Assembly (NCBI RefSeq): GCF_001418135.1
Contig: NZ_LIPQ01000099.1
Location: 1-64,000 of the forward strand
Length of the DNA: 64,000 nucleotides
Source of the DNA: Streptomyces aureus
Lineage (GTDB): Bacteria > Actinomycetota > Actinomycetes > Streptomycetales > Streptomycetaceae
Direction of reading: 5' to 3'
This document shows positions 24,882 through 36,562 of the stretch, in pieces. The notes under the pieces were generated by a model. That model worked only from the letters and a program-made list of their open reading frames with translations. It was not told the DNA's origin and made no database searches. The position numbers were made by a program, and so were the translations under genes. Each line of letters begins with the position of its first letter. Position 1 is the first letter of the stretch.

Positions 24882-26192
24882 TCACTCCGCCATGCGACGT
24901 GTCAGTGCGGCAAGGGCTCCGGGCCGCCGGCCCGGGACCCGCTGCCGCAGGGCGATGAGCAGGGGGCCGAGGGCGCGGGCCCGCGCCCGGTCGCCGATCC
25001 GTTCCCACTGGTGGTGGGCCCGGTCCACGGCCCCTTCGACGTCGCCGTCGTCCGTGCGCTGCCCCAGCGCGAGCCGGGCCTCGGCGGCGGAGAGCCACAG
25101 TTCGCAGCTGCGGGCGGGTTCCCCGGCGAGGCGGGCGAGGTCGGCCCGTACCTCCGTCCAGTGGACGGCCTCCGCGGACCGGGGCCCGTGGCGGCGCAGG
25201 GCCTCGCGCTCCCAGGCCGCCGCCACCGCCGCCGCCTCGCCGTGACGCCCGGCCGTCGCGGCGGCCAGGATCGCGGGGTGCGGGTCCTGCTCCACTACCG
25301 GCACGGGAGCGGGGGCGGGTGCCAGGAGGAACGCCCCCGGCGCGGCCGCGGCGGTCTGGGCCGCCGACTCCGCGTGGAGGGTGGCGTAGGGCAGGCGGGC
25401 GCCGGAGCGCCAGAGTTCCGCCCAGGACCGCAGATAGGCGGGGGCGAGGAGCTCGCCCCTGCGCGGGGCGGGGGTCACCCTCCCGTAGAGGACCGGACCG
25501 GGCCCCGGATACAGGAGGTCGGGTGTGGTGGTGAGGCGTTCCCATACGGCGGGGTCCGCGGCGAGGTCCGCGACGACGGTCGTGGTGCCGGGGGCTCGGG
25601 CGGCGAGTTCGGCGGCGAGCCAGTGCCAGGGCAGCGCCGTGTAGCGGAGGGTCGCCGGGGTGGTGCGGGCGAGGGCGAGGTGGGGCAGTTGCTGCCGACG
25701 GTCGAGATGGAGCTGCCCCGCGAGGCAGAGCACGAGCGGGCCCGGGCTCGCCGCGGCGGCACGCAGCCGGGTGAGGACGGTCTGCGGGTCGAGCGGATCG
25801 GCGAGTTCGACGAGTGTGGCGGTGCTGGTTCCGGTGAGGACGCCGGGCGGCACGGCGGCGAGGGCCGGCAGCACGGACGCGGCGTCCATGGCGCGGCCGC
25901 GCCCGGCGGGCGCCGCGGCGAGCAGAAAGGCGGTGCCGGTGGCGGCGGTTCCCGGAATACCGGTACGGGCCTGCGGCGTCACACCCGCCGCTCCGGTGAC
26001 TCCCGCCGCTTCCGCCCTACTGGTACGCACCCCACCCGTCACACCCGTAACTGCCGTACCAGAGACTGCCGTCGTGCCCTTTCCCGTCCCCGTACCCGCC
26101 CCGCCCGTGACCGCCGTGCGCGTGCTCACCGTGCCGATTCCGTCGTCGTTCACCACACCCGCACCGTAACCCGTCGCGCGGCGGCGGATCAT
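24882..26192 (-). CDS. Conserved actinobacterial protein of unknown function, Ala/Thr-rich
   Basis: The 436-residue protein has residues 15-100 of low complexity (Thr/Gly/Ala/Val, many TAVTG-like turns). After that comes an organised domain (residues about 130-290) with AGQLHLDRRQQLPHLALART and YTALPWHWLAAELAARAPGTTTVVADLAAD, which reads like an alpha/beta peptidase-like or TIR-like sensor fold. A helical C-terminal part (about 310-430) resembles TPR repeats (HGEAAAVAAAWEREALRRHGP). No catalytic residue can be assigned. The start is uncertain: AAAGG precedes the ATG used, but an internal GTG (VVNDDG) is possible. Confidence 0.7.
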   Translation of the reverse strand: MIRRRATGYGAGVVNDDGIGTVSTRTAVTGGAGTGTGKGTTAVSGTAVTGVTGGVRTSRAEAAGVTGAAGVTPQARTGIPGTAATGTAFLLAAAPAGRGRAMDAASVLPALAAVPPGVLTGTSTATLVELADPLDPQTVLTRLRAAAASPGPLVLCLAGQLHLDRRQQLPHLALARTTPATLRYTALPWHWLAAELAARAPGTTTVVADLAADPAVWERLTTTPDLLYPGPGPVLYGRVTPAPRRGELLAPAYLRSWAELWRSGARLPYATLHAESAAQTAAAAPGAFLLAPAPAPVPVVEQDPHPAILAAATAGRHGEAAAVAAAWEREALRRHGPRSAEAVHWTEVRADLARLAGEPARSCELWLSAAEARLALGQRTDDGDVEGAVDRAHHQWERIGDRARARALGPLLIALRQRVPGRRPGALAALTRRMAE

Positions 26193-26338
26193 CGCTGGGC
26201 CTTTGACATATGCCGGAAGCACCACCGGATCGAGTGTTGCCAAATCCCTTACGGGCCGTCCCTGGCTGTGCAACAGTCGTATCCGGGCCTCACTTTCACA
26301 CCTGGCCTGGCCGTGCCGCGCCTGTATCGGAGTACGAC

Positions 26339-27808
26339 ATGCCGTCCCCACTGTTCGCGGATCACCCCGCCCAGCAGCCGGAGCCGGGCGCGGTGGACGC
26401 GCTGATCTCACAGACCCGCCGCCTGCGCGGCGAGCTCGTCGCCGTGCGCCGGGAAGCCGTGGTGAACGACGACGACCCCCAGCAGCGCTGGCAGCGCGCC
26501 CTGTGCGACCTGGCCGTCCACCAACTCGACGACCTGGGCGCCCACTTGGGTCAGCTCCGTGCGGGCGTCCCCGAACAGGTCGTCACCGAGGAGCCCGCGG
26601 ACACGGTCCCCGACACCGCGCTCCCCACCGACCCCGGCACGGCGTACGGCGAGATCGCCCCGCAGCGCACCGGCTCCCTGCTCTCCCGCGTCGGCAGCGC
26701 CGAGTGGAACCTCCTGACCGACGAGGTCAGCTGGTCCGAAGAGCTGTTCCAGATCTTCGGACGTACGCGCGAGAGCGGCCCGATGTCGCTGGACGAGATG
26801 CCCACGATGGTCTTCGTCGAGGACCAGTCCGTCCTCCAGGGGATGGTGACGGACTGCCTGATCGACGGGAAGCCGATCGACGGCGAGTTCCGGATCGTAC
26901 GGACCGACGGCCGCGTGCGCACCGTGCACATGACGGGAGAGCCCGTCCTCGACGCCGACGGCTGCACCGCCTCGATGTGGGCCGTGCTCCGTGACGTCAG
27001 CGAACTGCGGCGCAGCGAGCGGGCCGTCCGCGAGAGCCGGGACAGCCTGGAGCGCAGCCGCCACATCGAGCAGACCGAGCGACGGGTCGCCGTCGAGCTC
27101 CAGGAGGCGGTGCTCCCGCCCTGGCGCGGCTCGCTCCGCTTCGCCCACGACGGCCCCGCCCCGCTGGACGTGGCCGCCCACTACCTCCCGGCCGCCAGCA
27201 CCGGTCTGATCGGTGGCGACTGGTACGACGCACTGGCCCTGCCCGACGGGGACGCGCTGCTCACCGTCGGTGACCTCACGGGCCACGGGGTCGCCGCGAC
27301 CTCCTCGATGGCCATGCTCCTCGGCGCCCTGCGCGGCATGGCCGTCGCCGGGATCCGGCCCGCCGCCCTGATGGGTCATCTCAACCAGCTCCTGGAGACG
27401 TCCGTACAGCCGGCGCTCGGCAGTGCGATGTGCTGCCGCTACGACCCGGTCGCCCAGACACTGACCTGGGCGCAGGCCGGCCACCCCGCCCCGCTGCTGT
27501 TCCGCGACGGGACGGGGCACGTCCTCCGGCGGCCTGAGGGCGTCCTCCTCGGGGCGACGGCCGGGGCCGTGTACGGCGAGGCCGAAACCCGGCTGATCCC
27601 CGGTGACCTGCTGGTCCTGCACACCGACGGACTCACCCGTGGCAGCGGCCCTGACGACGACACGGGCACGCGACGACTGCTCGCGCTCGGCCGGCGGCTC
27701 ATCGGGGCGCGGGACGCCCAGGACGGTGTGCGCGCGGTGGTCGAGGAGTTCGGCGAGGAGCAGCGCGAGGACGACGCCTGTGTGATGGTGGTCCGGGTCG
27801 GACACTGA
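26339..27808 (+). CDS. PAS domain PP2C-type (SpoIIE/RsbU-like) serine phosphatase
   Basis: The 489-residue protein has an N-terminal helical region, then a PAS fold at about residues 110-235 (SAEWNLLTDEVSWSEELFQIFG is a PAS_3 signature). A short linker helix precedes a SpoIIE/PP2C phosphatase domain from about 265 to the end. Metal-binding acidic motifs are visible: GGDWYDAL, VGDLTGHG, HTDGLTRG and EDDACVM. It likely dephosphorylates an anti-sigma-factor antagonist in response to a PAS signal; no antagonist or sigma gene is adjacent. GGAG lies 6 nt before the ATG. Confidence 0.9.
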   Translation: MPSPLFADHPAQQPEPGAVDALISQTRRLRGELVAVRREAVVNDDDPQQRWQRALCDLAVHQLDDLGAHLGQLRAGVPEQVVTEEPADTVPDTALPTDPGTAYGEIAPQRTGSLLSRVGSAEWNLLTDEVSWSEELFQIFGRTRESGPMSLDEMPTMVFVEDQSVLQGMVTDCLIDGKPIDGEFRIVRTDGRVRTVHMTGEPVLDADGCTASMWAVLRDVSELRRSERAVRESRDSLERSRHIEQTERRVAVELQEAVLPPWRGSLRFAHDGPAPLDVAAHYLPAASTGLIGGDWYDALALPDGDALLTVGDLTGHGVAATSSMAMLLGALRGMAVAGIRPAALMGHLNQLLETSVQPALGSAMCCRYDPVAQTLTWAQAGHPAPLLFRDGTGHVLRRPEGVLLGATAGAVYGEAETRLIPGDLLVLHTDGLTRGSGPDDDTGTRRLLALGRRLIGARDAQDGVRAVVEEFGEEQREDDACVMVVRVGH

Positions 27809-27866
27809 ACCACCGGTCGCCGACCGCGCGCGGGGACTGTCGTGGGACCGCGGCCTTGCGCACCGG

Positions 27867-27888
27867 CGTGCCACGACGCTGTGGCACG
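27867..27888. terminator. Stem-loop between convergent genes
   Basis: CGTGCCAC and GTGGCACG pair perfectly across a 6-nt loop (GACGCT), 59 bp after the phosphatase stop. The stem is only 8 bp, so this is a weak terminator candidate. Confidence 0.5.
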
Positions 27889-27921
27889 GTGGCACGACCA
27901 CAGGCGACGCACGCCGCCATG

Positions 27922-27979
27922 GACAACCGTGACGTCGGCGATCCTGCCATCGACAACCGTGACGTGGCGATCCCGGCAT
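27922..27979. repeat. Two-copy 30-bp direct repeat
   Basis: Units starting at 27922 and 27952 share GACAACCGTGACGT and GGCGATCC; the second has a one-base deletion. It lies in the 272-bp gap between the phosphatase and the NsdA/NsdB-type gene. No function is apparent. Confidence 0.7.
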
Positions 27980-28080
27980 CGGCAGCCGTCTCACCGACTG
28001 CCGCTCCGCGACAGCCCGTTGACGACCGCACACTCGACCGCATGTGGGGCTCTCCCACCCGGCCCCCGGCGCTCGACCCC

Positions 28081-29574
28081 TCAGGCCTGCCCCGTCCTCG
28101 GTCGGTTGACCGGGGACCTCGGCAGAGCCAGCTCGATCTCCTCGCGAAGGTGCTCGATCCTCGCGTAGCCCGCGTACTGCCCGGTCAGCCGGTACATCTC
28201 GCGGAGCCGGTCCCATGTGCGGTGGGACGAGGTCTCCCCCATGGACATCAGGGCGAGCCGGGCGTACCGGTCGGCCTGCTCGGGATCGTCGGCGATGAAG
28301 CAGGCCGAGGCGAGCGAGATGTGGTCGAAGAGCTTCGAGCGGTCGTGACCGCCGCGCCGCAGTTCGAGCGCCAGCTTGGCGTGACGCTGGGCGGGGACGG
28401 CCGCGGCCGGGTCGTGATCCGCCAGGGTGCGGTACGCGAGGGCCTGCATGCCGTGCATGTCGGCCTCGTCGAAGTTCTGCATCCAGCTGGGGTTCTCCTC
28501 GTCGCGCCGGTCGGACACGAACAGGTCCTCGGCCTCGCCGAGGGTGCGGCGCATGGCCTGGCCCCGGCCCATCGACGCCTGCGCCCAGGCCTCGATCGTG
28601 TGGAACATGGCGCGGGTCCTGGGCAGGACGCGCTCGCCCGAGCCGTCCTTGGCGAGCTTCATGAGGTCGAGGGCGTCGTCGGGCCTGCCCAGGTGCACCA
28701 TCTGGCGGGCGGCACGGGACAAGGCCTCGCCGGCCCGCGGCCGGTCGCCGCCCTCGCGGGCCGCGTGGGCGGCGATCACGAAGTACTTCTGCGCCGTGGG
28801 TTCGAGGCCCACGTCGTGGGACATCCAGCCGGCCAGGACGGCCAGGTTGGCGGCGACGCCCCAGAGGCGTCGCTGAAGGTGGTCGGCGTGGCGGTAGGCG
28901 AGCATGCCGCCCACCTCGTTGAGCTGGCCCACCACGGCCTTGCGCTGGAGTCCGCCACCCCGGGAGGCGTCCCAGGCACGGAACACCTCCACCGAGTGCT
29001 CCAGTGCCTCGATCTCCTCCGACCCGATGGGGGCGGCCTCGTAGCGGTCGAACCCAGCGGGGTCGGCGTGGAGGGGATCGGTGGCCCGCTGGGGGGCACC
29101 CTGGCGAGCGGGGTCGGTCTGCAGCCAGTCGTGCATGGCCTTGCTGAGTACGGAGCCGGCGGCAAGCGCGGCACCCGCGCCCACCAGGCCGCGTCGGTTG
29201 AGCATGAGGTCCATTCCCGTGAATTCGGTGAGGACCGCCGCCGTACGATCGGGTGCCCAGGGCAGCCCGTCAGGGTTCTCCGTCTTCCTGACGTCCTGCC
29301 GCTTTCCGCTGCGCCCGTGTCGTACGAACCCGAGGTCCTCGATGGTCACGACACGGCCGAGTCGCTCGGTGAACAGTGCTGCCAGCACCCGGGGGACGGG
29401 ATCGCGCGGGGTTTCGCCCCGGTCGATCCACCGCCGCACCCGCGAGGTGTCGGTCGCCAGCTGGGGGTGGCCCATGGCCGCCGCCTGCCGGTTGACGAGT
29501 CTCGCGAGTTCGCCCTTGGACCATCCGGCCAGGCCGAACAGGTCTGCCAGGCGGGTGTTGGTTTGTCCGGTCAC
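28081..29574 (-). CDS. NsdA/NsdB-type DNA-binding regulator of differentiation
   Basis: The 497-residue protein has an HTH-like N-terminus (TRLADLFGLAGWSKGELARLVNRQAAAMG ... DTSRVRRWIDRGE), then a hydrophobic Ala/Gly stretch after NRRGLVGAG. A long TPR-like helical array follows (EALSRAARQMVHLGRPDDALDLMKLA, YARLALMSMGETSSHRTWDRLRE). This matches the Nsd family, which negatively affects aerial growth and antibiotic production in Streptomyces; the family is recalled, not searched. The GTG start (MTGQTNTR) has TGGGGGC upstream. The promoter holds two palindromes. It is divergent from an aminoglycoside-phosphotransferase-like gene. Confidence 0.82.
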   Translation of the reverse strand: MTGQTNTRLADLFGLAGWSKGELARLVNRQAAAMGHPQLATDTSRVRRWIDRGETPRDPVPRVLAALFTERLGRVVTIEDLGFVRHGRSGKRQDVRKTENPDGLPWAPDRTAAVLTEFTGMDLMLNRRGLVGAGAALAAGSVLSKAMHDWLQTDPARQGAPQRATDPLHADPAGFDRYEAAPIGSEEIEALEHSVEVFRAWDASRGGGLQRKAVVGQLNEVGGMLAYRHADHLQRRLWGVAANLAVLAGWMSHDVGLEPTAQKYFVIAAHAAREGGDRPRAGEALSRAARQMVHLGRPDDALDLMKLAKDGSGERVLPRTRAMFHTIEAWAQASMGRGQAMRRTLGEAEDLFVSDRRDEENPSWMQNFDEADMHGMQALAYRTLADHDPAAAVPAQRHAKLALELRRGGHDRSKLFDHISLASACFIADDPEQADRYARLALMSMGETSSHRTWDRLREMYRLTGQYAGYARIEHLREEIELALPRSPVNRPRTGQA

Positions 29575-29602
29575 GTCTAAGCCCCCAGGTTCTCGGCTGA
29601 GT

Positions 29603-29646
29603 TGACAGTAGCCCTCTGTCATAGGCCTGGCGACAATTCGCCAGGC
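29603..29646. promoter_or_regulatory. Twin palindromes in the promoter of the Nsd-type gene
   Basis: TGACAG-N7-CTGTCA (29603-29621) and GCCTGGCGA-N4-TCGCCAGGC (29625-29646) lie side by side, 29-72 bp upstream of the regulator start; a further TTCGCCAGG half site follows. Both dyads are perfect. They could bind two different regulators, or one could be autoregulatory. Confidence 0.6.
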
Positions 29647-29807
29647 TTCGCCAGGGTGCGCGAGATGTTCCGCCACCCGCGCCCGGGTGTCAGGTAGGAA
29701 CGCGCCACCCCGCCCCGCCGACCGGCCCTCATTCCCCAGGGTGCGGACCGGGGGCGGGCGGGGCGACGCACGCAACTCGTCGGCACACGAAGGGATCTGT
29801 CACCTCC

Positions 29808-30935
29808 ATGTACACAGCATCGTCCTCCGTGTCCGCCCCGCCCCGGCCGCAGCACCGCATCATCCCGGCCGGCGCCGGGCCCTACCTCGCTCCCGCTCCG
29901 CAGGCCGTACGGCCGAGGCGCTGGGCGGCCGGCACGGGTACCCAGCCGATCAGCGGGAGAATCGATCTGTCCGGCCCTCAGGGGGCGCAGCTGAAGATCG
30001 CGATCGCCTCCGTCCACCGCATCTGCCCGGAGTTCAACCCGGTCCAGGTGCTGCGGCGCAGCGGGCGTTCCGTACTGATCGTCGGAACGACCGGGCGGAC
30101 CACGGCGGTCGCGAAGTGTTTACTGGACCACTCCCCCGCGTGGGTCGAGCGGTTCCGGCACGAGATAGCGTCCTACCGCTCCTTCGTCCGCCACCGTCCG
30201 CCTGTGCGGGCGCCACGGCTGATCGCGGCCGACCCGGAGAACTGCACGCTGGTGATCGAGCGGATGCCCGGGCGGGCGGCGGCGCTCTCGCGCCACCCCG
30301 TCGAGGCCCCGCCCCGCGCCGACGTGCGGGCCGCGCTCGGCGCGATCGCCCGGCTCAACGCGTGGCGGCCGCCGGCCGGGACGTTCGACGCGCCGCTGGA
30401 CTACGGCACCCGCATCGCCCGCTACCACGAGCTCGGTCTCTTCACCGACCGGGACCGGGACGACCTGCAGAAGCTGCTGCACGGTCTGGCGCACGCGGGT
30501 GGCCGCCAGGGCATGGGCCAGTTCTGTCACGGTGACGCCCTGCTCTCCAACATCCTCCTGTCCCCCGCCGGACCGGTCCTCGTCGACTGGGAGCACGCCG
30601 GCTGGTACCTGCCCGGCTACGACCTGGCGACCCTCTGGGCCGTGCTCGCCGACGCGCCGCTCGCCCGGCGTCAGATCAGTCAGCTCGCCCAGCAGGCGGG
30701 CCCGGCCTCCCGGGACGCCTTCCTGGTGAACCTGATGATCGTGCTGACCCGGGAGATCCGGACCTACGAGACGGCGGTGCAGCGCACCATGAAGGAGGCT
30801 CCGCCGGCCGGTTCCGTACCGGTACCCACGGGCGCCCTCGCACCCGGTGAGGAACAGCGGCTGCTCCTGAGGCGGCTGCACGACGACTGCGCCATGGCAC
30901 GGCGGGCCGTGCGCGCGGCGGTCGGGACGCGCTGA
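29808..30935 (+). CDS. Aminoglycoside phosphotransferase-family kinase
   Basis: The 375-residue protein has an APH/choline-kinase fold after a Pro-rich N-terminal 45 residues. The Brenner motif is CHGDALLSN (catalytic Asp and Mg-binding Asn present) and the metal motif is [10 protein letters not shown]. The substrate is unknown; resistance should not be assumed. A rare TTA leucine codon at 30120-30122 (KCLLD) suggests bldA-dependent translation. It is divergent from the Nsd-type regulator, an arrangement that seems conserved in Streptomyces and hints at a developmental role. Confidence 0.82.
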   Translation: MYTASSSVSAPPRPQHRIIPAGAGPYLAPAPQAVRPRRWAAGTGTQPISGRIDLSGPQGAQLKIAIASVHRICPEFNPVQVLRRSGRSVLIVGTTGRTTAVAKCLLDHSPAWVERFRHEIASYRSFVRHRPPVRAPRLIAADPENCTLVIERMPGRAAALSRHPVEAPPRADVRAALGAIARLNAWRPPAGTFDAPLDYGTRIARYHELGLFTDRDRDDLQKLLHGLAHAGGRQGMGQFCHGDALLSNILLSPAGPVLVDWEHAGWYLPGYDLATLWAVLADAPLARRQISQLAQQAGPASRDAFLVNLMIVLTREIRTYETAVQRTMKEAPPAGSVPVPTGALAPGEEQRLLLRRLHDDCAMARRAVRAAVGTR

Positions 30936-31150
30936 ACGGGCGGGCCCGACCGACGACACGGGGGGGGTGCGCCGTGCGCCCGGTGCCGACACACCGGGAC
31001 GCGGCGCACTGGCGTCTCCGCCCCCGGACGGGGCGAGCCAATGGTCCACTCCACTGACGCGTCCCAGGCCCGGGACCCGTCTCCGCGAAACTCTGCCACA
31101 CGGCCTCCATTCCCGCTCTGACGTGGGAACTTCCTTCCGCGCGCGCGTGA

Positions 31151-31179
31151 TTGACGGATCGTCCGGTAGCCGATACCCC
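31151..31179 (+). promoter_or_regulatory. Candidate promoter of the amidase gene
   Basis: TTGACG at 31151-31156 and TACCCC at 31174-31179 are separated by 17 bp, 55 bp before the TTG start. The -35 is good and the -10 poor. The rest of the 298-bp gap 30936-31233 contains a 10-base G run near 30958 and nothing else recognised. Confidence 0.4.
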
Positions 31180-31233
31180 TGTACGGGTTCGGTCCCGCAC
31201 GCCCCGGTGTCACCCCCGCCCCTGGAGGCTGCC

Positions 31234-33219
31234 TTGCTCCGTTCCGCGTCCCTCGGACGTACGCCGTCCGGTCGTCCGCCGAAGGCACTGGGCGCCCTCG
31301 CGTCCGCCGCCCTGTTGCTCCCGCTGTTGTCCGCCGCCCCGCAGGCCGGTGCCGAGGTGCCCGAGGCGGGTGTCCTCCAGGAACAGTTCGCGAGGGCGGC
31401 CGCGCGCCACGGCGTACCGGAGAGCGTCCTGCTCGCCGTCTCGTACCTCCAGTCGCGCTGGGACACCCACGGTGGTGCGCCGAGTGTGACCGGTGGCTAC
31501 GGGCCGATGCATCTGACGGACGCGGTGACGGCGCTGGCCGAGGCGCCTCCGCACCACTCGGACGGCACGGAGGACGCGCGCGGCGACTCCTCGCGCGCCG
31601 TGCGCTCCGGCGCGCACTCGCCCGAGCCCGCCGCCGTCCCGGCTCCCGGGTCGCTGCCCGCACGGCTGCGCACCCTGGACCGGGCGTCCGCGCTGTCCGG
31701 GATCCCGGCCGAGGAGCTGCGGACCCGTACGGCCGCGAACATCGAGGGCGGGGCGGCGCTGCTGGCCGCCGCGCAGCGGGAGTCCGGGCGTCCGGCGAGC
31801 GCGGACCCGGCCGACTGGTACGGGGCGGTGGCGCGGTACTCGGGCGCCGACGACTCGGCGACCGCCGCCAGGTACGCGGACGACGTGTTCGACGTGATCC
31901 GGTCCGGCGAGTCGCGCACGACGGACGGAGGGCAGGTGGTGACGCTCGCGGCCGCCCCGGCGGTCGCGCCCGACACCGCGCAGGTCGCCGGCCTCGGCCT
32001 GCGCCGGCCCGCCGACGGCCCCGTGGAGTGCCCGCGCACGGTGGCCTGCGAGTGGATCCCGGCGCCGTACGAGGAGTTCGGCGACGGCGACTACGGCAAC
32101 CACGACAAGGCGAACCGGCCGGCCTCCCAGTCGATCGACTACATCGTCGTCCATGACACCGAGGCCACCTGGGACGTCACCCTGAAGCTGGTGCGGGACC
32201 CGACGTACGTCTCGTGGCAGTACTCGCTCCGCTCCTCCGACGGGCACATCGCCCAGCACGTGGCGCTCAGGGACGTCGGCTGGCACGCGGGCAACTGGTT
32301 CGTGAACGCCAAGTCCGTGGGCCTTGAGCATGAAGGTTTCCTCACCGCGCCGGACTCCTGGTACACGGAGGCGATGTACCGGTCGTCGGCGCGGCTCGTG
32401 CGGTATCTCGCCGCCCGGTACGACATCCCGCTCGACCGGCAGCACATCCTGGGCCACGACAACGTGCCGGGGACGGTGACGTCCACGATCAAGGGCATGC
32501 ACACGGACCCGGGGCCGTACTGGGACTGGGCGCACTACTTCAAGCTGCTCGGCCGGCCGATCACGCCGAGCGCCGGTCCCCTGGCCGGTGTGGTGACGAT
32601 CCGGCCCGAGTTCGGCTCCCACCGTCCGGTCTACACGGGCTGCGTCACGGCCGGCGAGGCGTGCGCGCCGCACGGCAGCGGGGCGGTGCGCCTGCACACC
32701 GGACCGAGCGCCGACGCGCCCCTCGTGAGGGACATCGGTCTGCGGCCGGGCGGGCAGGAGTCGACCACCGGGGTCAACGACACCGGGGCGCGTGCGTCGA
32801 CCGGGCAGAGCTACGCGGTGGCGGAGCGCCGGGGCGACTGGACGGCGGTCTGGTACCTCGGACAGAAGGCCTGGTTCCACAATCCGGCGAAGGAGCCGAC
32901 CGCCGTGAACGCCCGGGGTCTCGTCCTCACGCCCCGCGAGGGGCTGGCGTCGGTGCCGGTGTACGGGCGGGCGTATCCGGAGGCCTCGGCGTATCCGGCG
33001 GGGGTGCCGGTGCAGGCCGTGTCGCCGCTGCCGTACCGGCTGCTCGCGGGGCAGCGTTACGTGGTGGGCGACCGTACCCCGGGCGAGTACTTCTTCGCGC
33101 CGGTGTTCGACAGCAGCGGGCACACGGTCGTCCGGGGTCAGGAGGAGTACTACCAGATCCAGTTCGGCCACCGCGTGGCCTTTGTGAAGGCCACTGACGT
33201 GCGGGTTTCACAGTCCTGA
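31234..33219 (+). CDS. Secreted N-acetylmuramoyl-L-alanine amidase (Amidase_2/PGRP fold)
   Basis: The 661-residue protein has a signal peptide at residues 1-40. A helical N-terminal part follows (41-230, with lysozyme-like QEQFARAAARHGVPESVLLAVSYLQSRWD), then an amidase_2 domain at about 300-430. Zinc ligands are H307 (IVVHDTE) and H423/D425 (MHTDPG), with HEGF and GHDN also in place. The C-terminus contains SH3-like segments (RLHTGPSADAPLV, SYAVAERRGDWTAVWYLGQKAWF). It cleaves the stem peptide from muramic acid in the cell wall. The TTG start is chosen for GGAGG 6 nt upstream; upstream Met codons lack a site. Confidence 0.9.
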   Translation: MLRSASLGRTPSGRPPKALGALASAALLLPLLSAAPQAGAEVPEAGVLQEQFARAAARHGVPESVLLAVSYLQSRWDTHGGAPSVTGGYGPMHLTDAVTALAEAPPHHSDGTEDARGDSSRAVRSGAHSPEPAAVPAPGSLPARLRTLDRASALSGIPAEELRTRTAANIEGGAALLAAAQRESGRPASADPADWYGAVARYSGADDSATAARYADDVFDVIRSGESRTTDGGQVVTLAAAPAVAPDTAQVAGLGLRRPADGPVECPRTVACEWIPAPYEEFGDGDYGNHDKANRPASQSIDYIVVHDTEATWDVTLKLVRDPTYVSWQYSLRSSDGHIAQHVALRDVGWHAGNWFVNAKSVGLEHEGFLTAPDSWYTEAMYRSSARLVRYLAARYDIPLDRQHILGHDNVPGTVTSTIKGMHTDPGPYWDWAHYFKLLGRPITPSAGPLAGVVTIRPEFGSHRPVYTGCVTAGEACAPHGSGAVRLHTGPSADAPLVRDIGLRPGGQESTTGVNDTGARASTGQSYAVAERRGDWTAVWYLGQKAWFHNPAKEPTAVNARGLVLTPREGLASVPVYGRAYPEASAYPAGVPVQAVSPLPYRLLAGQRYVVGDRTPGEYFFAPVFDSSGHTVVRGQEEYYQIQFGHRVAFVKATDVRVSQS

Positions 33220-33244
33220 CGGAAGCGTGGCCGAAAGGTGCGGG

Positions 33245-35577
<2,333 letters not shown>

Positions 35578-35587
35578 GACGGAGGGT

Positions 35588-35610
35588 GGAGCGGCCCAAC
35601 GGGCCGCTCC
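35588..35610. terminator. Bidirectional hairpin between geoA and the S4 gene
   Basis: Perfect 10-base arms GGAGCGGCCC and GGGCCGCTCC enclose an AAC loop, in the 45-bp convergent gap. Confidence 0.88.
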
Positions 35611-35622
35611 GCGTGCCGGCGA

Positions 35623-35988
35623 TCAGCTGTGCCGGCCGCGCAGCTCGTCGAGTTCGCGGCGGTCCCGCTTGGTGGGGCGTCCGGCGCCCCGGTCCCGTAC
35701 GGCGGCGACGGCCACGTGCTCGCGCGGCGGCGGGGGCGGGCTGTTGTCCACGTACGCCTCGACGGCGACCGGTGGGCCGACCCGCTTGGTGTGGAGCTCC
35801 TTGACCTCGACGATCCGTTCCCGCCCGCCGTGGAAGACCCGCACCTCGTCGCCGGGCTTCACCGCCTGGGCGGGCTTGGCCCGTTCGCCGTTGACCTTGA
35901 CGTGTCCGGCACGGCAGGCCGCGGCGGCCTGGGCGCGGGTCTTGGTGAGGCGGACCGCCCAGATCCAGCTGTCGACGCGTGCGCTCAT
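35623..35988 (-). CDS. S4-domain RNA-binding protein (Hsp15-like)
   Basis: The 121-residue protein has an S4 domain at residues 3-50 (RVDSWIWAVRLTKTRAQAAAACRAGHVKVNGERAKP), followed by a basic Arg-rich tail (GRPTKRDRRELDELRGR). Hsp15 relatives bind free 50S subunits carrying nascent chains. The ATG is 17 nt after the upstream gene's stop, so the two are cotranscribed. Confidence 0.92.
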   Translation of the reverse strand: MSARVDSWIWAVRLTKTRAQAAAACRAGHVKVNGERAKPAQAVKPGDEVRVFHGGRERIVEVKELHTKRVGPPVAVEAYVDNSPPPPPREHVAVAAVRDRGAGRPTKRDRRELDELRGRHS

Positions 35989-36005
35989 CGGCCCCCGCTC
36001 TCCCG

Positions 36006-36506
36006 TCAGCCCTGCTGGAACAGCTCGGCGGGCAGCGGCTTGAGCAGCGCGTACAGGTCGTCGGTGATCGGCCGGTCCCAACTGGCGATCGTGACGAGGA
36101 CGTTGTCGCTGCGGTCGAACTGGACGCAGGAGATACGGCTCTCGGAGAGCTTGAGGCGCCGGACGATCAGGAGGTTGTCGCCCTGCATCACGGGGACGTC
36201 CTCGGTGTCGAGGACCTCGACCGGCTCGTCGTTCTCGAGGGCGGCGAGCAGCTGGGCCACCTCGAAGGGGATCTGGCCGTCGGCGAGCTCGCGCGCCGGG
36301 GAGCCCTCGGGCAGATTGCCGATGATCATCGCGGGGCCGCGGCCGCCGAACAGGTCGTACCGGAGGAAGACGCCCTGGCAGGAGCCGTCGGGAGCGGGCA
36401 GCAGGCCGGCGCCGAGATTGCCGGGCCAGTCCCCCGGGTCCATGGCCAGGACATCGAAGTCCGGGCCCGCGGGAGTGGCGGCGCTGCGGCGGCGGAGGAA
36501 GGACAT
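36006..36506 (-). CDS. Conserved actinobacterial protein of unknown function
   Basis: The 166-residue acidic cytoplasmic protein has no signal or membrane segment. Recognisable stretches are FDVLAMDPGDWPGNLGAGLLP and CVQFDRSDNVLVTIASWDRPITDDLYALLKPLP. It heads a two-gene unit with the S4 protein. No function is assigned. Confidence 0.8.
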   Translation of the reverse strand: MSFLRRRSAATPAGPDFDVLAMDPGDWPGNLGAGLLPAPDGSCQGVFLRYDLFGGRGPAMIIGNLPEGSPARELADGQIPFEVAQLLAALENDEPVEVLDTEDVPVMQGDNLLIVRRLKLSESRISCVQFDRSDNVLVTIASWDRPITDDLYALLKPLPAELFQQG

Positions 36507-36562
36507 ACGGCCATGGTACGTGCCCCGGCGCGCGATGCGACGCGCCGGGCGGCTCCGGGCGG

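Noticed and set aside
29808-30935. Aminoglycoside resistance gene
   Set aside because: The fold is shared by many kinases of unknown substrate; the position beside a developmental regulator and the TTA codon do not support resistance.
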